From Faecousia sp. (GTDB lineage Bacteria > Bacillota > Clostridia > Oscillospirales > Oscillospiraceae): a stretch of 64,000 nucleotides of DNA. Positions within the stretch are counted from its first letter, which is position 1, and every line of letters starts with the position of its first letter. Location: positions 1 through 64,000 of the forward strand of contig JARIBV010000133.1 of assembly GCA_029257335.1 (NCBI GenBank). The letters run 5' to 3'. This document shows positions 19,733 to 29,098 of the stretch, piece by piece. The notes under the pieces are model-generated. The model made no database searches. It worked only from the letters and a program-made list of their open reading frames with translations, and had not been told where the DNA came from. A program made the translations under genes and the position numbers.

Positions 19733-20314
19733 ATGAACAAACAAGATCTTCAACTCCCCAGCACCCAGGCCCTGGAAACGGAACTGAAAAGAGTGCAGCA
19801 TCAGAAGGGCCGCCAATCTGCCCTGAAGCGCACCGGATATATCCTGATTACAGTTGCGGCCATTGCGGTTTTGCTGGTGACACTGTTCTTTCCGGTAATG
19901 CGTATTTATGGCACCTCTATGGCCCCTACCTTTGAAAGCGGCGATGTAGTGGTGGCAATTAAGAATGGCAAAATAGACCACGGGGAGGTCATTGCGTTTT
20001 ACTACAACAACAAGGTTCTGGTAAAGCGGGTGATCGGATGTGCCGGAGACTGGATCGACATGGACGAATCCGGCAAAGTCCTGGTCAATGGGCAGGAGCT
20101 GGAGGAACCCTATCTCACCAGCCGGGCCTTTGGAGATACCAACATCGAGCTGCCGTATCAGGTGCCGGAGGGCAGATATTTTGTAATGGGAGATCATCGG
20201 GAAAGCTCTGTGGACTCACGCAATACCCTGGTGGGTACCGTCAGTCAGGAGCAGATCGTGGGCCGGGTATGGTTCCGCGTCTGGCCCTTCGCCCATATTG
20301 GCCCTATTTCATAG
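19733..20314 (+). CDS. lepB: signal peptidase I
   Basis: YGTSMAPTFESGDVV (Ser box), NKVLVKRVIGCAGDWID (Lys box), MGDHRESSVDSR. Confidence 0.93.
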   Translation: MNKQDLQLPSTQALETELKRVQHQKGRQSALKRTGYILITVAAIAVLLVTLFFPVMRIYGTSMAPTFESGDVVVAIKNGKIDHGEVIAFYYNNKVLVKRVIGCAGDWIDMDESGKVLVNGQELEEPYLTSRAFGDTNIELPYQVPEGRYFVMGDHRESSVDSRNTLVGTVSQEQIVGRVWFRVWPFAHIGPIS

Positions 20315-20329
20315 GAAGGAGAAACATCC

Positions 20330-23300
20330 ATGCACAATAATCAACAAGGATATACATGGAAGACCGTTGTAACGGTGCTGGCCTGTCTGGTTGCGCTGTC
20401 TACAGTCTGCGCAATGATCCTGCCCGCCGTGGCCATGGATCAGAAATGCGCTCTGGAAGAGCATCAGCACAGTGAGCAGTGTTACACCTGGATTGCTGAC
20501 AGCGTGGAAACTCCTGCCGAGGAAGATGAGCCAACCCCGGAGCCTCTGCCTTCCGAGCAGGCGGCGACAGTGAGTGAGCAGGAAGATGCACGGGGCCATT
20601 GGGAGCTGACCTGTGAGATCCCCGAGCATACCCATACGGATGCCTGCCTGAATCAGCAGGCGCAGACCCCGGAGATCTCTGAATCTCCGGAGACCACTGA
20701 GACCACCGACACCACCGAGCAGACCGTGGAGCCCACCCAGTCCGCTGACGGGTCCGAATCCACCGAGCCCACCCAGTCCACCGAACCTTCCCAGCCTGTG
20801 GAGGGAGAACAAGAAGAGACGCCGTCCGATGTACAGACCCCGCAGGCCAAGAAGGCCATTGCAGTGGAATCCTATGTGGAAACGGCTGTTATGAAGTATA
20901 AATCCAAAGCCGGTCCGGATTCCGATGCATGGCAGGAAATGGAACAGGGTGTGCCCATCCCGGGGGATGCCAAGCTCCGGCTGGAAGTAAAGTATGACCA
21001 TGTTTCGATTACAAATCTCGTGCAGAATGGATGCCAGATGACCTTCGATATCCCGGAAATCATGCGAAATCCAGAGGCACAGGGTGACATTACGGATGAT
21101 AACCACAATACAGTGGGAACCACTACGGTAGATCACGGTGTGCTGACCATGACCTTTCAGAGAGAATGGCTGGAGCGCATATTGAACACCGAAGGAGACC
21201 GGCTCTACGGTAGTTTCTTCGTGGAAAGTGACATTAACCTTTCTTTGATTCCCGGAGATCATGGAGCAGTGCAGATCATCATCGGTGAGGTAAAACTGGA
21301 TCTCATCTTCGACAAGGATGTATCTGCCAAGCACGGAAATTTGGAAATTGTAAAAAGCGTCTCCAATCAGGTCATTAAAGAAGCAGACGGTCAATATCTG
21401 GAATACACCCTGACAGCAACTGCGGGAACAGATGCTCTGCCGGATGTGAAGGTTGTGGACCGTTTTATTGAAAATGCGCAGTATATTGAATATGTAAATA
21501 TCATGCCACAGCCTGCACCTCTGAACGATGATGGTGCGGTGCATCCCAGAGAGATTGTCTCCCAAGGCAAGAAACACGGAACGATTTATAAAGGTGCGAT
21601 GCCGACCCAGGAGGCCCCCATTCCCGAGGCAAATGCAACGGACATTGCAGAGCCGGGCAGCTTGGTATGGAATATCGGTGATATGGAAGCCAACGAAATG
21701 CGCACCCTGATTTACCGGGTGAAGCTGAAGGATCACTACACGGATCTGGTTCAGAAAAATGAGCGCCTGCGCAATGAGGCGATCTCTTATAGTAAGATCT
21801 ATCAAAAGGATAGTGGTCAGGCGGATTTTAAACCGAAGGCAGCAGTTATGCTGAATAAGAGCAATCAGCAGATCCAGCGGAATCCTCAGGATGGAAGCTA
21901 TCTGATTCGCTATACAGTTTGGTTGGAAGCCAACCGGGACAACACCTATACAATCGAGGATGTGAAGATTTCTGACAGGCTGAACCATCCGGATCATCCA
22001 ACGGATCCTACCATCCTGAACTATGTTCACTATGTAAGAGGCTCCTTGCAAGTGTTTGACAACAAACATGCCTTAGGCGATCCAGTGGAACTGAATGCCA
22101 TCAACGAAGTCCCTCCGACGGTGGAATATAATGAGGATCAAAAGGGCTTTGTCCTGTCCGTGGGCAAGCTGGCACCGGGACAGAGCTACAGTTTTCAGTA
22201 TGAAGTGAAGGTGGATGCTGCGGCCTTCGGTGCAGCAAATACCCAGAAACTGCAAGTAAAAAACCGGGCCGTTGTAACGGCCAAAAATGCTTCAATGCCA
22301 TCTAAGGATTTCCTCAATGCCTACAGTCACACCTGTAACTTAGAATATCAGCGCTGGATCCACAAGTCGATGAGCGGGGCGCTGAAGGCGGATGAAACAG
22401 TGGCACTTACGGGGGCTGTGTATGATGCTACCAATGGGGAAATCGTGGAAGAGATCAACCATCCTGAGAATTTTTTGGTTCCGGCAGGCAGCTATCCTTA
22501 TACCGTAACCCTCAATGAGCTGGGGGACTGGGACATAACTAAGGCTGATATCCGGGATATATTGAAAACAGACTACCTGCGCTATGCGGGCTACCTGAAG
22601 GTAGAGGCCTTTGACACCAAAACGCCTGTTCAGGGGGCTCTGGGTACCCTAGCGGAAACCCGCTGGATGAAGATTGACGGAAAGCAATCCTTCGCATTGC
22701 AGCTCACGCAGATCGGTCTCACGGAGAACACCTATGCTTACCGCCTGTCCTATTACGCCAGACCCGTGAATATGGGAAATGTGAGTCATGTGGTGGCCGG
22801 AAACAATGTACAGATCAGCGGAACTGCGGGGATCAACGGACAAGAGATTCAGCTGAAAGGTTTTCAGGCGGAGACACAGATGACCATGGAGGGCGGCCAT
22901 AGCTTTGAGTCCACCAAATATGCTTGGTACTATGAAAAACCTATGGTTGCCAGAGGGGCCTGGTCCAATGGTGCCATTTATTGGGGCATCAAGGTGAATG
23001 GCACCCAGCTCCACGCAGGTACATTCATCCGCGACTTCGTGAAGAACGAGGGAGGACACCCCGAGCGGGGCAAGATCACCTTCCACGATGACTCCTTTGT
23101 GGGTGTATACAAAGGAGCGCTGCCGGACGGAATGAATTTCAACAGCTACAGCGATCTCAACGATCTGCTGAGCAATACTTCTGTGGTCCGACTGGATGAT
23201 TCCGTTGCCAAGGCGACCTATGGCAATCGTCTGAATTTCCCCGGGGAAAACGCCTACAGTGAAGTTATTGTGGAGGTGCTGCATACCATCCCTATTGAAC

Positions 23301-25300
23301 AGGATGAATCCGTGTTCCTGATTTTCAAGAGTGAGCCGGATCCCATCCCCACAACAAACAGAACAAAAAAACTGTTTACCAATTATCACAGCACCAGTGA
23401 TAACGGAATCGACTGGCTTGAAAAGAATCAGGCCACCAAGACGCTGTATGGTGGCCAGAACATTTTGAAGGAATTCGGAAAGTTCTTTTCCTTTGATGGA
23501 ACAAATATAAAAGATCTGACCACAGGAATGGGAGGCCTGATTCCGCAGGGGGCCCTGAAAGAGCCGGGACATTATATTGCCTGGGCATCCAAGGTCAACT
23601 TTGGTGGAGATTTGGCGGGACGCTACCGCATTGTGGATGTGATTCCACAGGGGACGGAGATCGCCTTTGCCCGTATGAAGTGGCTGGGAGCCGGAACACG
23701 GAACAACAATGTTCAGATGTGCCGGATCGACAATTATCAGCAGGCTTTGGGTGACGGCTGGACGGAACATACTGTCACTGCACCTCTGGATGAAAATCTG
23801 GGCAATGTTACCAGCTACTATTACACAAAAGACAACATGGTGCTTTGGGATGTGGAAAACCTCATTGCAGGACATCAGGGAGATAATTTTGCAGTAGACT
23901 TTCAGATCGTCTGCCGGGTTGCGGACCCTGAGGTGCTCCAGGGCGGCCAGAGCAAAGAATTTGTCAATGAAATTTATCTGCAGAACCATCTGGGGGAACT
24001 GCTGGACGGCGATACCAGCGGCGTATCGGTAAGCGCCAGTAATGTGGATAAATCTTCTGTGCGGGATGGAAACACTGTTAAATACACCATCCATGTAAAT
24101 CCTCTGGGAGAGAATCTGGTGCCTGGCAACGACGAAGTGACCCTGATGGATGATATGAGCGAAAACCTGCGTCTGGATTTGAACAGCTTACAGGTAGTCA
24201 ATACCAACACCAAAGAAAAAGTGGAATTCCGTGCCTTTAAGGAGGATGAAGCCCTGGGCATTGTACTGCCGGACAGTACGCCCATCACCATCTGTTATAC
24301 GGCTAACATCGTGGCGGTTCCTGGGACCAAAATCACTCTTTCCAACAAAGCTTATTGGAGAGGACATGCCCAGGAAGGCGGTGATGACGACCGCATTGAA
24401 AACTTTTATTATACGGTCGGCGGTTCCGCAGGCGGAGCGAAGTTCCCTAGTGTGGTCATCCTCAAATATGACGAGAAGGACATTATGCAGCGTCTGCCAG
24501 ATGCGCAGTTCCTGATGGAGGAGGGAACCATGCAAAATGGTGTCTTTGTGCCTAATGGGAAAAATTGGAAGGGAACCACCGCACAGAACGGAGAACTGCA
24601 CTTCGGCACCAGCAGTGCAGAAGGAAAGCGTATGGAATATAATACGGTCTACCGTGTTACGGAAACCAAGGCGCCGGAGGGCTACCTGCTGGATGGAACC
24701 CCGTATTATTTCCTAGTGGCTGAAAAGAAAGGTGATACCTATCCAGCTTATCCCGATGGTGTGGATGTCCACTATGCATCTGCGGTTTATACCCTGCGAT
24801 TTCCCAACGGAAAGGCCAAGGCCTATGTGGAAAAGGCATTTCAGAAGGTGGACGGCACGGCGGTGGATCGGATTTCCGGTACCTATCGATTCGGTCTCTT
24901 TGACAATCCTCAGGGAACAGGGGAGCCCCTGCAAGTGGTTTCTCTGACGGTGACCGACACCACAACAAGCAACCGGGAGGAATTTGTGAATCTGGAAAAG
25001 GGAAAGGCCTACTATGTGTTTGAGCTGGATGACAGTTCCAAGCCCATTCTGCCGGATAGCCTTTCCTATGTGGATTCCAGACCGTTCCAGGTGAGCTATC
25101 AGTCTGATTCCGGCCGAGAAGTTAATGCGGTTATCGGCGGCTCCACAGTCACAGTGACCAATCGGCTGGCGATGGACAGCCTGCCGGAGACCGGCGGCAT
25201 GGGTACGGGCCCCTTCACCGTGGCGGGACTGCTGTTCCTGTGCGCCGGATTGTGGATGGCATATTGCCGCCTGAAAGAACAACCCCATTCAAAACAGTAA
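20330..25300 (+). CDS. large LPXTG-anchored pilus adhesin/tip protein with Cna-B/SpaA-like domain
   Basis: 1656 aa; signal sequence; T/E/P-rich stalk; YRVTETKAPEGYLLDG (SpaA E-box); C-terminal LPETGGMGTGPFTVAGLLFLCAGLWMAY + KEQPHSKQ. Confidence 0.9.
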   Translation: MHNNQQGYTWKTVVTVLACLVALSTVCAMILPAVAMDQKCALEEHQHSEQCYTWIADSVETPAEEDEPTPEPLPSEQAATVSEQEDARGHWELTCEIPEHTHTDACLNQQAQTPEISESPETTETTDTTEQTVEPTQSADGSESTEPTQSTEPSQPVEGEQEETPSDVQTPQAKKAIAVESYVETAVMKYKSKAGPDSDAWQEMEQGVPIPGDAKLRLEVKYDHVSITNLVQNGCQMTFDIPEIMRNPEAQGDITDDNHNTVGTTTVDHGVLTMTFQREWLERILNTEGDRLYGSFFVESDINLSLIPGDHGAVQIIIGEVKLDLIFDKDVSAKHGNLEIVKSVSNQVIKEADGQYLEYTLTATAGTDALPDVKVVDRFIENAQYIEYVNIMPQPAPLNDDGAVHPREIVSQGKKHGTIYKGAMPTQEAPIPEANATDIAEPGSLVWNIGDMEANEMRTLIYRVKLKDHYTDLVQKNERLRNEAISYSKIYQKDSGQADFKPKAAVMLNKSNQQIQRNPQDGSYLIRYTVWLEANRDNTYTIEDVKISDRLNHPDHPTDPTILNYVHYVRGSLQVFDNKHALGDPVELNAINEVPPTVEYNEDQKGFVLSVGKLAPGQSYSFQYEVKVDAAAFGAANTQKLQVKNRAVVTAKNASMPSKDFLNAYSHTCNLEYQRWIHKSMSGALKADETVALTGAVYDATNGEIVEEINHPENFLVPAGSYPYTVTLNELGDWDITKADIRDILKTDYLRYAGYLKVEAFDTKTPVQGALGTLAETRWMKIDGKQSFALQLTQIGLTENTYAYRLSYYARPVNMGNVSHVVAGNNVQISGTAGINGQEIQLKGFQAETQMTMEGGHSFESTKYAWYYEKPMVARGAWSNGAIYWGIKVNGTQLHAGTFIRDFVKNEGGHPERGKITFHDDSFVGVYKGALPDGMNFNSYSDLNDLLSNTSVVRLDDSVAKATYGNRLNFPGENAYSEVIVEVLHTIPIEQDESVFLIFKSEPDPIPTTNRTKKLFTNYHSTSDNGIDWLEKNQATKTLYGGQNILKEFGKFFSFDGTNIKDLTTGMGGLIPQGALKEPGHYIAWASKVNFGGDLAGRYRIVDVIPQGTEIAFARMKWLGAGTRNNNVQMCRIDNYQQALGDGWTEHTVTAPLDENLGNVTSYYYTKDNMVLWDVENLIAGHQGDNFAVDFQIVCRVADPEVLQGGQSKEFVNEIYLQNHLGELLDGDTSGVSVSASNVDKSSVRDGNTVKYTIHVNPLGENLVPGNDEVTLMDDMSENLRLDLNSLQVVNTNTKEKVEFRAFKEDEALGIVLPDSTPITICYTANIVAVPGTKITLSNKAYWRGHAQEGGDDDRIENFYYTVGGSAGGAKFPSVVILKYDEKDIMQRLPDAQFLMEEGTMQNGVFVPNGKNWKGTTAQNGELHFGTSSAEGKRMEYNTVYRVTETKAPEGYLLDGTPYYFLVAEKKGDTYPAYPDGVDVHYASAVYTLRFPNGKAKAYVEKAFQKVDGTAVDRISGTYRFGLFDNPQGTGEPLQVVSLTVTDTTTSNREEFVNLEKGKAYYVFELDDSSKPILPDSLSYVDSRPFQVSYQSDSGREVNAVIGGSTVTVTNRLAMDSLPETGGMGTGPFTVAGLLFLCAGLWMAYCRLKEQPHSKQ

Positions 25301-25348
25301 AATGAAATAAAAATAAATAATAGAAGGAACTGAAAGGAAAGAAAAAGT

Positions 25349-26824
25349 ATGAAGCGTATCGTTAGTTTACTCCTGGTCCTGAGCGTGGTCTTCGCTCTGG
25401 GCATGACCGCCATGGCTGCGGAGGAGAAGGCAGCCCCGGAGGCTCCCAAGTACACCATCACCATTCAAAATCCCACCCCCGGTCACACCTACGAAGCCTA
25501 TCAGATCTTCGCAGCCACCCTCTCCAAGGACGGAAAAATTTTGTCCGATGTGAAGTGGGGTACCGGCGTGACCCAGGAAGTCCAGACTGCCATGGGCAAC
25601 GCCGCAGACAAGGTATTGGAACTTACGGACGAAGGAAAGGCTAAGAACTTTGCCAAGGAAGTGGCAAAGTATTTAAACAGCGCAAATGCCAAGAAGAGCA
25701 GTGCTGTTGACGGCAACAACTACACCATCGGAAACCTGGAAGCTGGCTACTATCTGGTGAAGGACACGGACGGCTCCGTTACAGGTCACGACTCCTACAC
25801 TGCCTACATTATGCAGGTGGTGGGCGATAAAACCGTATCGCCCAAGTCCGGCGTGGCACAGGTAGAGAAGAAGGTCAAGGACATCAACGACACCACAGGT
25901 GCAATGACCGAGTGGCAGGATTCCGCGGACTATGATGTAAACGACGAGATCCCCTTCCAGCTGAAGGCCACTCTGGCCCCCAATGTGGACGCTTACAATA
26001 CCTACAAGGTGGTATTCCACGATACCCTGTCTGAGGGCCTGACCTATAAAAATGTGCAGAAAATCACCATTGACGGCAACGAAGTGACCAGCCACTTTAC
26101 TGTTACACACACCCCCGAAGGCAACAAGCTCACCATCTCCTGCGACGATGTCAAGGCACAGGGAGCAAGGAACGATTCTGTGATTATTGTAGAATACACC
26201 GCAACCCTGAATGACAAGGCTGTGCTGGGTTCCAAAGGCAACCCCAACACCGTACATCTGGAGTTCTCCAACAACCCCAACTATGCAGGAGAGGCAGCTG
26301 CCAGCCCCATGGGCAAGACCCCTGAGGACAAGGTCATGATCTTTACCTATCAGGTAGAGGTCAATAAGGTCAACGAGAAGGATCAGCCCCTGCAGGGCGC
26401 AGGCTTCACCCTGTACAAGAAGTACAAGGACGAAGCTGAAAACGAAGGTTACCGCAAGATCGGTGAAGAAAAGACCGGCGGTACCACCTTTAACTGGACG
26501 GGTCTGGACGACGGCGAGTACAAGCTGGTGGAAACCACCACTCCCGACGGTTACAACACCATGAAAGATGTTCTGTTCACCATCGATGCTGCCCATGACG
26601 AAGTCAGCGAGAATCCCGCACTGAACACGCTGACCGGCGGCGATACATTCACCGGCGCTGTGGACACTGGCAAGCTGACTGCACAGATCGTCAACAAGCC
26701 CGGCGTGCAGCTGCCCAGCACCGGCGGTGTGGGTACCACCATCTTCTACATCGCAGGCGGCGTGCTGGTCCTGCTGTCCGGCGTGGTGCTGCTGACCAAG
26801 AAGCGCAGCTACGAGCAGGCATAA
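25349..26824 (+). CDS. major (backbone) pilin, SpaH/FimA-type with isopeptide domains
   Basis: IQNPTPGHTYEAYQIF; candidate pilin lysine in VVGDKTVSPKSG; E-box YKLVETTTPDGYN; LPSTGGVGTTIFYIAGGVLVLLSGVVLLTKKRSYEQA sorting signal. Confidence 0.92.
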   Translation: MKRIVSLLLVLSVVFALGMTAMAAEEKAAPEAPKYTITIQNPTPGHTYEAYQIFAATLSKDGKILSDVKWGTGVTQEVQTAMGNAADKVLELTDEGKAKNFAKEVAKYLNSANAKKSSAVDGNNYTIGNLEAGYYLVKDTDGSVTGHDSYTAYIMQVVGDKTVSPKSGVAQVEKKVKDINDTTGAMTEWQDSADYDVNDEIPFQLKATLAPNVDAYNTYKVVFHDTLSEGLTYKNVQKITIDGNEVTSHFTVTHTPEGNKLTISCDDVKAQGARNDSVIIVEYTATLNDKAVLGSKGNPNTVHLEFSNNPNYAGEAAASPMGKTPEDKVMIFTYQVEVNKVNEKDQPLQGAGFTLYKKYKDEAENEGYRKIGEEKTGGTTFNWTGLDDGEYKLVETTTPDGYNTMKDVLFTIDAAHDEVSENPALNTLTGGDTFTGAVDTGKLTAQIVNKPGVQLPSTGGVGTTIFYIAGGVLVLLSGVVLLTKKRSYEQA

Positions 26825-26893
26825 GAAAAACAGTTATCAGTTCTGTTCCCGGGGAGCCCGGCTCCCCGGGAGGACAGGCGTAAGGAGATCCCA

Positions 26894-27709
26894 ATGAAAA
26901 AGAAACTCTCTACCCTTATTTTGATCTGCATATTTTTGATTGGTGTGTCCTTACTCCTGTACCCCACCGTCAGCAACTATTGGAATCAGCGCCATCAGTC
27001 TCAGGCCATTGCCGTCTATGAAGAGCAGGTGCACAACTTGCAGGAGGACCGGTATCAGCAGATCTGGGAGGAAGCCCGGGCCTATAATGAACAGATGAAG
27101 CACCGGGAAAACCTGTTTTTGCCTGATGAGGAGCAGAAGCAGGAATATGAGCAGCTCCTGAATGTGGGTGGAACCGGTGTGATGGGATATGTGGAGATTC
27201 CCTCCATTGATGTAAAGCTGCCCATTTATCACGGAACCGACCACGGCGTTTTGCAGGTGGCGGTGGGCCATCTGGAATGGTCCAGCCTGCCCGTTGGCGG
27301 TCTTGGGACTCACAGCGTCCTGTCCGGCCACAGAGGCCTGCCCAGTGCCACCTTGCTCACGGATCTGGACAAGATGGTGGAAGGGGACCTGTTTTATGTG
27401 CGGGTGCTGGATGAGGTCCTCACCTATCAGGTGGATCAGATCCTGATCGTGGAGCCGGAGGATACCAAGCCCCTTCTGGCCGAGCAGGGCAAGGATCTGT
27501 GCACACTGGTTACCTGTACCCCCTATGGAATCAACTCCCACCGCCTGCTGGTTCGGGGACAGCGCATCGATACGGTGCAGGAGACTAAGACCTATGTCAC
27601 TGCGGATGCAGTGCTCATGGATACGAAAGTAACCGCGGCCATTGTGGCAGCTCCCTTTGTGGTGGTACTGCTGATTGTGTTTGCGGTGCCCAAGCGTAAG
27701 AAAAAGTAA
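26894..27709 (+). CDS. class C (pilin-polymerising) sortase
   Basis: YHGTDHGVLQVAVGHLEWSSLPVGG...VLSGHRGLPSATLLTDLD; TLVTCTPYGINSHRLLVRGQRI. Confidence 0.93.
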   Translation: MKKKLSTLILICIFLIGVSLLLYPTVSNYWNQRHQSQAIAVYEEQVHNLQEDRYQQIWEEARAYNEQMKHRENLFLPDEEQKQEYEQLLNVGGTGVMGYVEIPSIDVKLPIYHGTDHGVLQVAVGHLEWSSLPVGGLGTHSVLSGHRGLPSATLLTDLDKMVEGDLFYVRVLDEVLTYQVDQILIVEPEDTKPLLAEQGKDLCTLVTCTPYGINSHRLLVRGQRIDTVQETKTYVTADAVLMDTKVTAAIVAAPFVVVLLIVFAVPKRKKK

Positions 27710-27722
27710 GGAGGCATATGCA

Positions 27723-28397
27723 GTGAAAAAACGAATTTCATCTTTTCTGTTTGTCTTGTTTCTGCTTTGCGTCCTGAGCGCCGGGGCGCTGGCCCACGAC
27801 GTTCCCGATTTGGGCCGGTCCGGCTCCATCACCGTGCATTTGCAGGATGACGGAAAAAAGCTGTCCTCCGGGAGCCTGACCTTTTATCGGGTGGGACAGA
27901 TCGTAAATCGGGACGGAAACTATGAATTTTGTCTCACGGAGTCCTTTGCAAACAGCGGGGAGTCTTTGGAAAATGTCCATTCGCCCGATTTGGCAAAAAA
28001 GCTTCTGAACTATGGGGAAAAGCAGCAGATTCCCGGAAAGACCCTGCCCATCCGGGACGGGGTGGTTTCCTTCCGGGCAGGTACCGGGGAACTGGGCCTG
28101 TATCTGGTGGCGCAGAAGGAGCCCTCTCAGGGATATGCCCCCATTGATCCCTTCCTGATTGCCGTACCCAATGTGGAACAGGATGTATATGTATATGAAG
28201 TGGATGCCACCCCTAAGGTGGATCTGGAGACGGCACCTCCCACAGAGCCGCCTTCTCCCCCTCCTTCCGGGCCGAAGCTTCCCCATACAGGCCAGTGGAA
28301 ATATCCCGTTCCCATATTGGCCATTCTTGGCCTGGGCCTCATAGGCGGCGGACTGCTGCTGCGCCGGGGCGACAAAAAGGAACACCATGAAAAGTAA
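27723..28397 (+). CDS. minor pilin with LPHTG sorting signal
   Basis: GTG start after aaggagg; signal peptide; LPHTGQWKYPVPILAILGLGLIGGGLLLRRGDKKEHHEK. Confidence 0.85.
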   Translation: MKKRISSFLFVLFLLCVLSAGALAHDVPDLGRSGSITVHLQDDGKKLSSGSLTFYRVGQIVNRDGNYEFCLTESFANSGESLENVHSPDLAKKLLNYGEKQQIPGKTLPIRDGVVSFRAGTGELGLYLVAQKEPSQGYAPIDPFLIAVPNVEQDVYVYEVDATPKVDLETAPPTEPPSPPPSGPKLPHTGQWKYPVPILAILGLGLIGGGLLLRRGDKKEHHEK

Positions 28398-29043
28398 GAT
28401 TTCCGGAATCCTGATAGGCTGCGGCGGTTTGCTGGTGCTGGCGGCTCTGGTTCTGTTTGGCTATAACCAGCAAGAGGGGCTTCAGGCCCGGAAAACGGCG
28501 GAGGCAGTGCTGCCGCAGCTGGAGGTGCAGATGGAGGCCAGACAGCGCCCCGGGCAGGAATCTCCCGTGAGGGAAGAACCGCTCCCGGCTCAACCCTACT
28601 CCACCCGGATGGACACGGTGACCATAGACGGATATGCCTACATCGGCACCCTGACCATTCCGTCCCTGAATCTCCGGCTGCCGATTATGGACACCTGGAG
28701 TGACGAGCAGCTGAAGATGACCCCCTGCCGTTATGCGGGCTCATTGAACGGGGACGATCTGGTGCTCATGGGGCACAACTATGTCTATGGCTTCGGTCAG
28801 CTGGACCGGCTGGAGGTGGGACAGACCCTGTATTTTGAGGATGTAAATGGGATTACCACCACCTATGAGGTGGTACTGACCGATGTGCTGGGAGAGGAAG
28901 CGGTGGAGGAAATGGTGAACGGTTCTTCCGACCTCACCCTTTTCACCTGCACTTATGACGGCAGAGACCGGCTGACCATTCGGGCGGAGAGACAGGCCCG
29001 TGCTCAGGCCTCCCATAGCCCCGTGGAACACACGATTCCATAG
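28387..29043 (+). CDS. second sortase, non-class C
   Basis: GTLTIPSLNLRLPIMD..., LVLMGHNY (His), LFTCTYDGRDRLTIRAER (Cys, Arg). Confidence 0.88.
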   Translation: MKSKISGILIGCGGLLVLAALVLFGYNQQEGLQARKTAEAVLPQLEVQMEARQRPGQESPVREEPLPAQPYSTRMDTVTIDGYAYIGTLTIPSLNLRLPIMDTWSDEQLKMTPCRYAGSLNGDDLVLMGHNYVYGFGQLDRLEVGQTLYFEDVNGITTTYEVVLTDVLGEEAVEEMVNGSSDLTLFTCTYDGRDRLTIRAERQARAQASHSPVEHTIP

Positions 29044-29085
29044 AAAAAAGGCCCTGACATCCTGGTGGTGTCAGGGCCTTCGGTA
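29044..29085 (+). terminator. terminator ending pilus operon
   Basis: aaggccctgacatcctggtggtgtcagggcctt stem. Confidence 0.75.
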
Positions 29086-29098
29086 TTGACAAGGGAAA

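Noticed and set aside
22649-24094. 481-aa minus ORF inside the adhesin gene
   Set aside because: Antisense shadow; no RBS or domain evidence.
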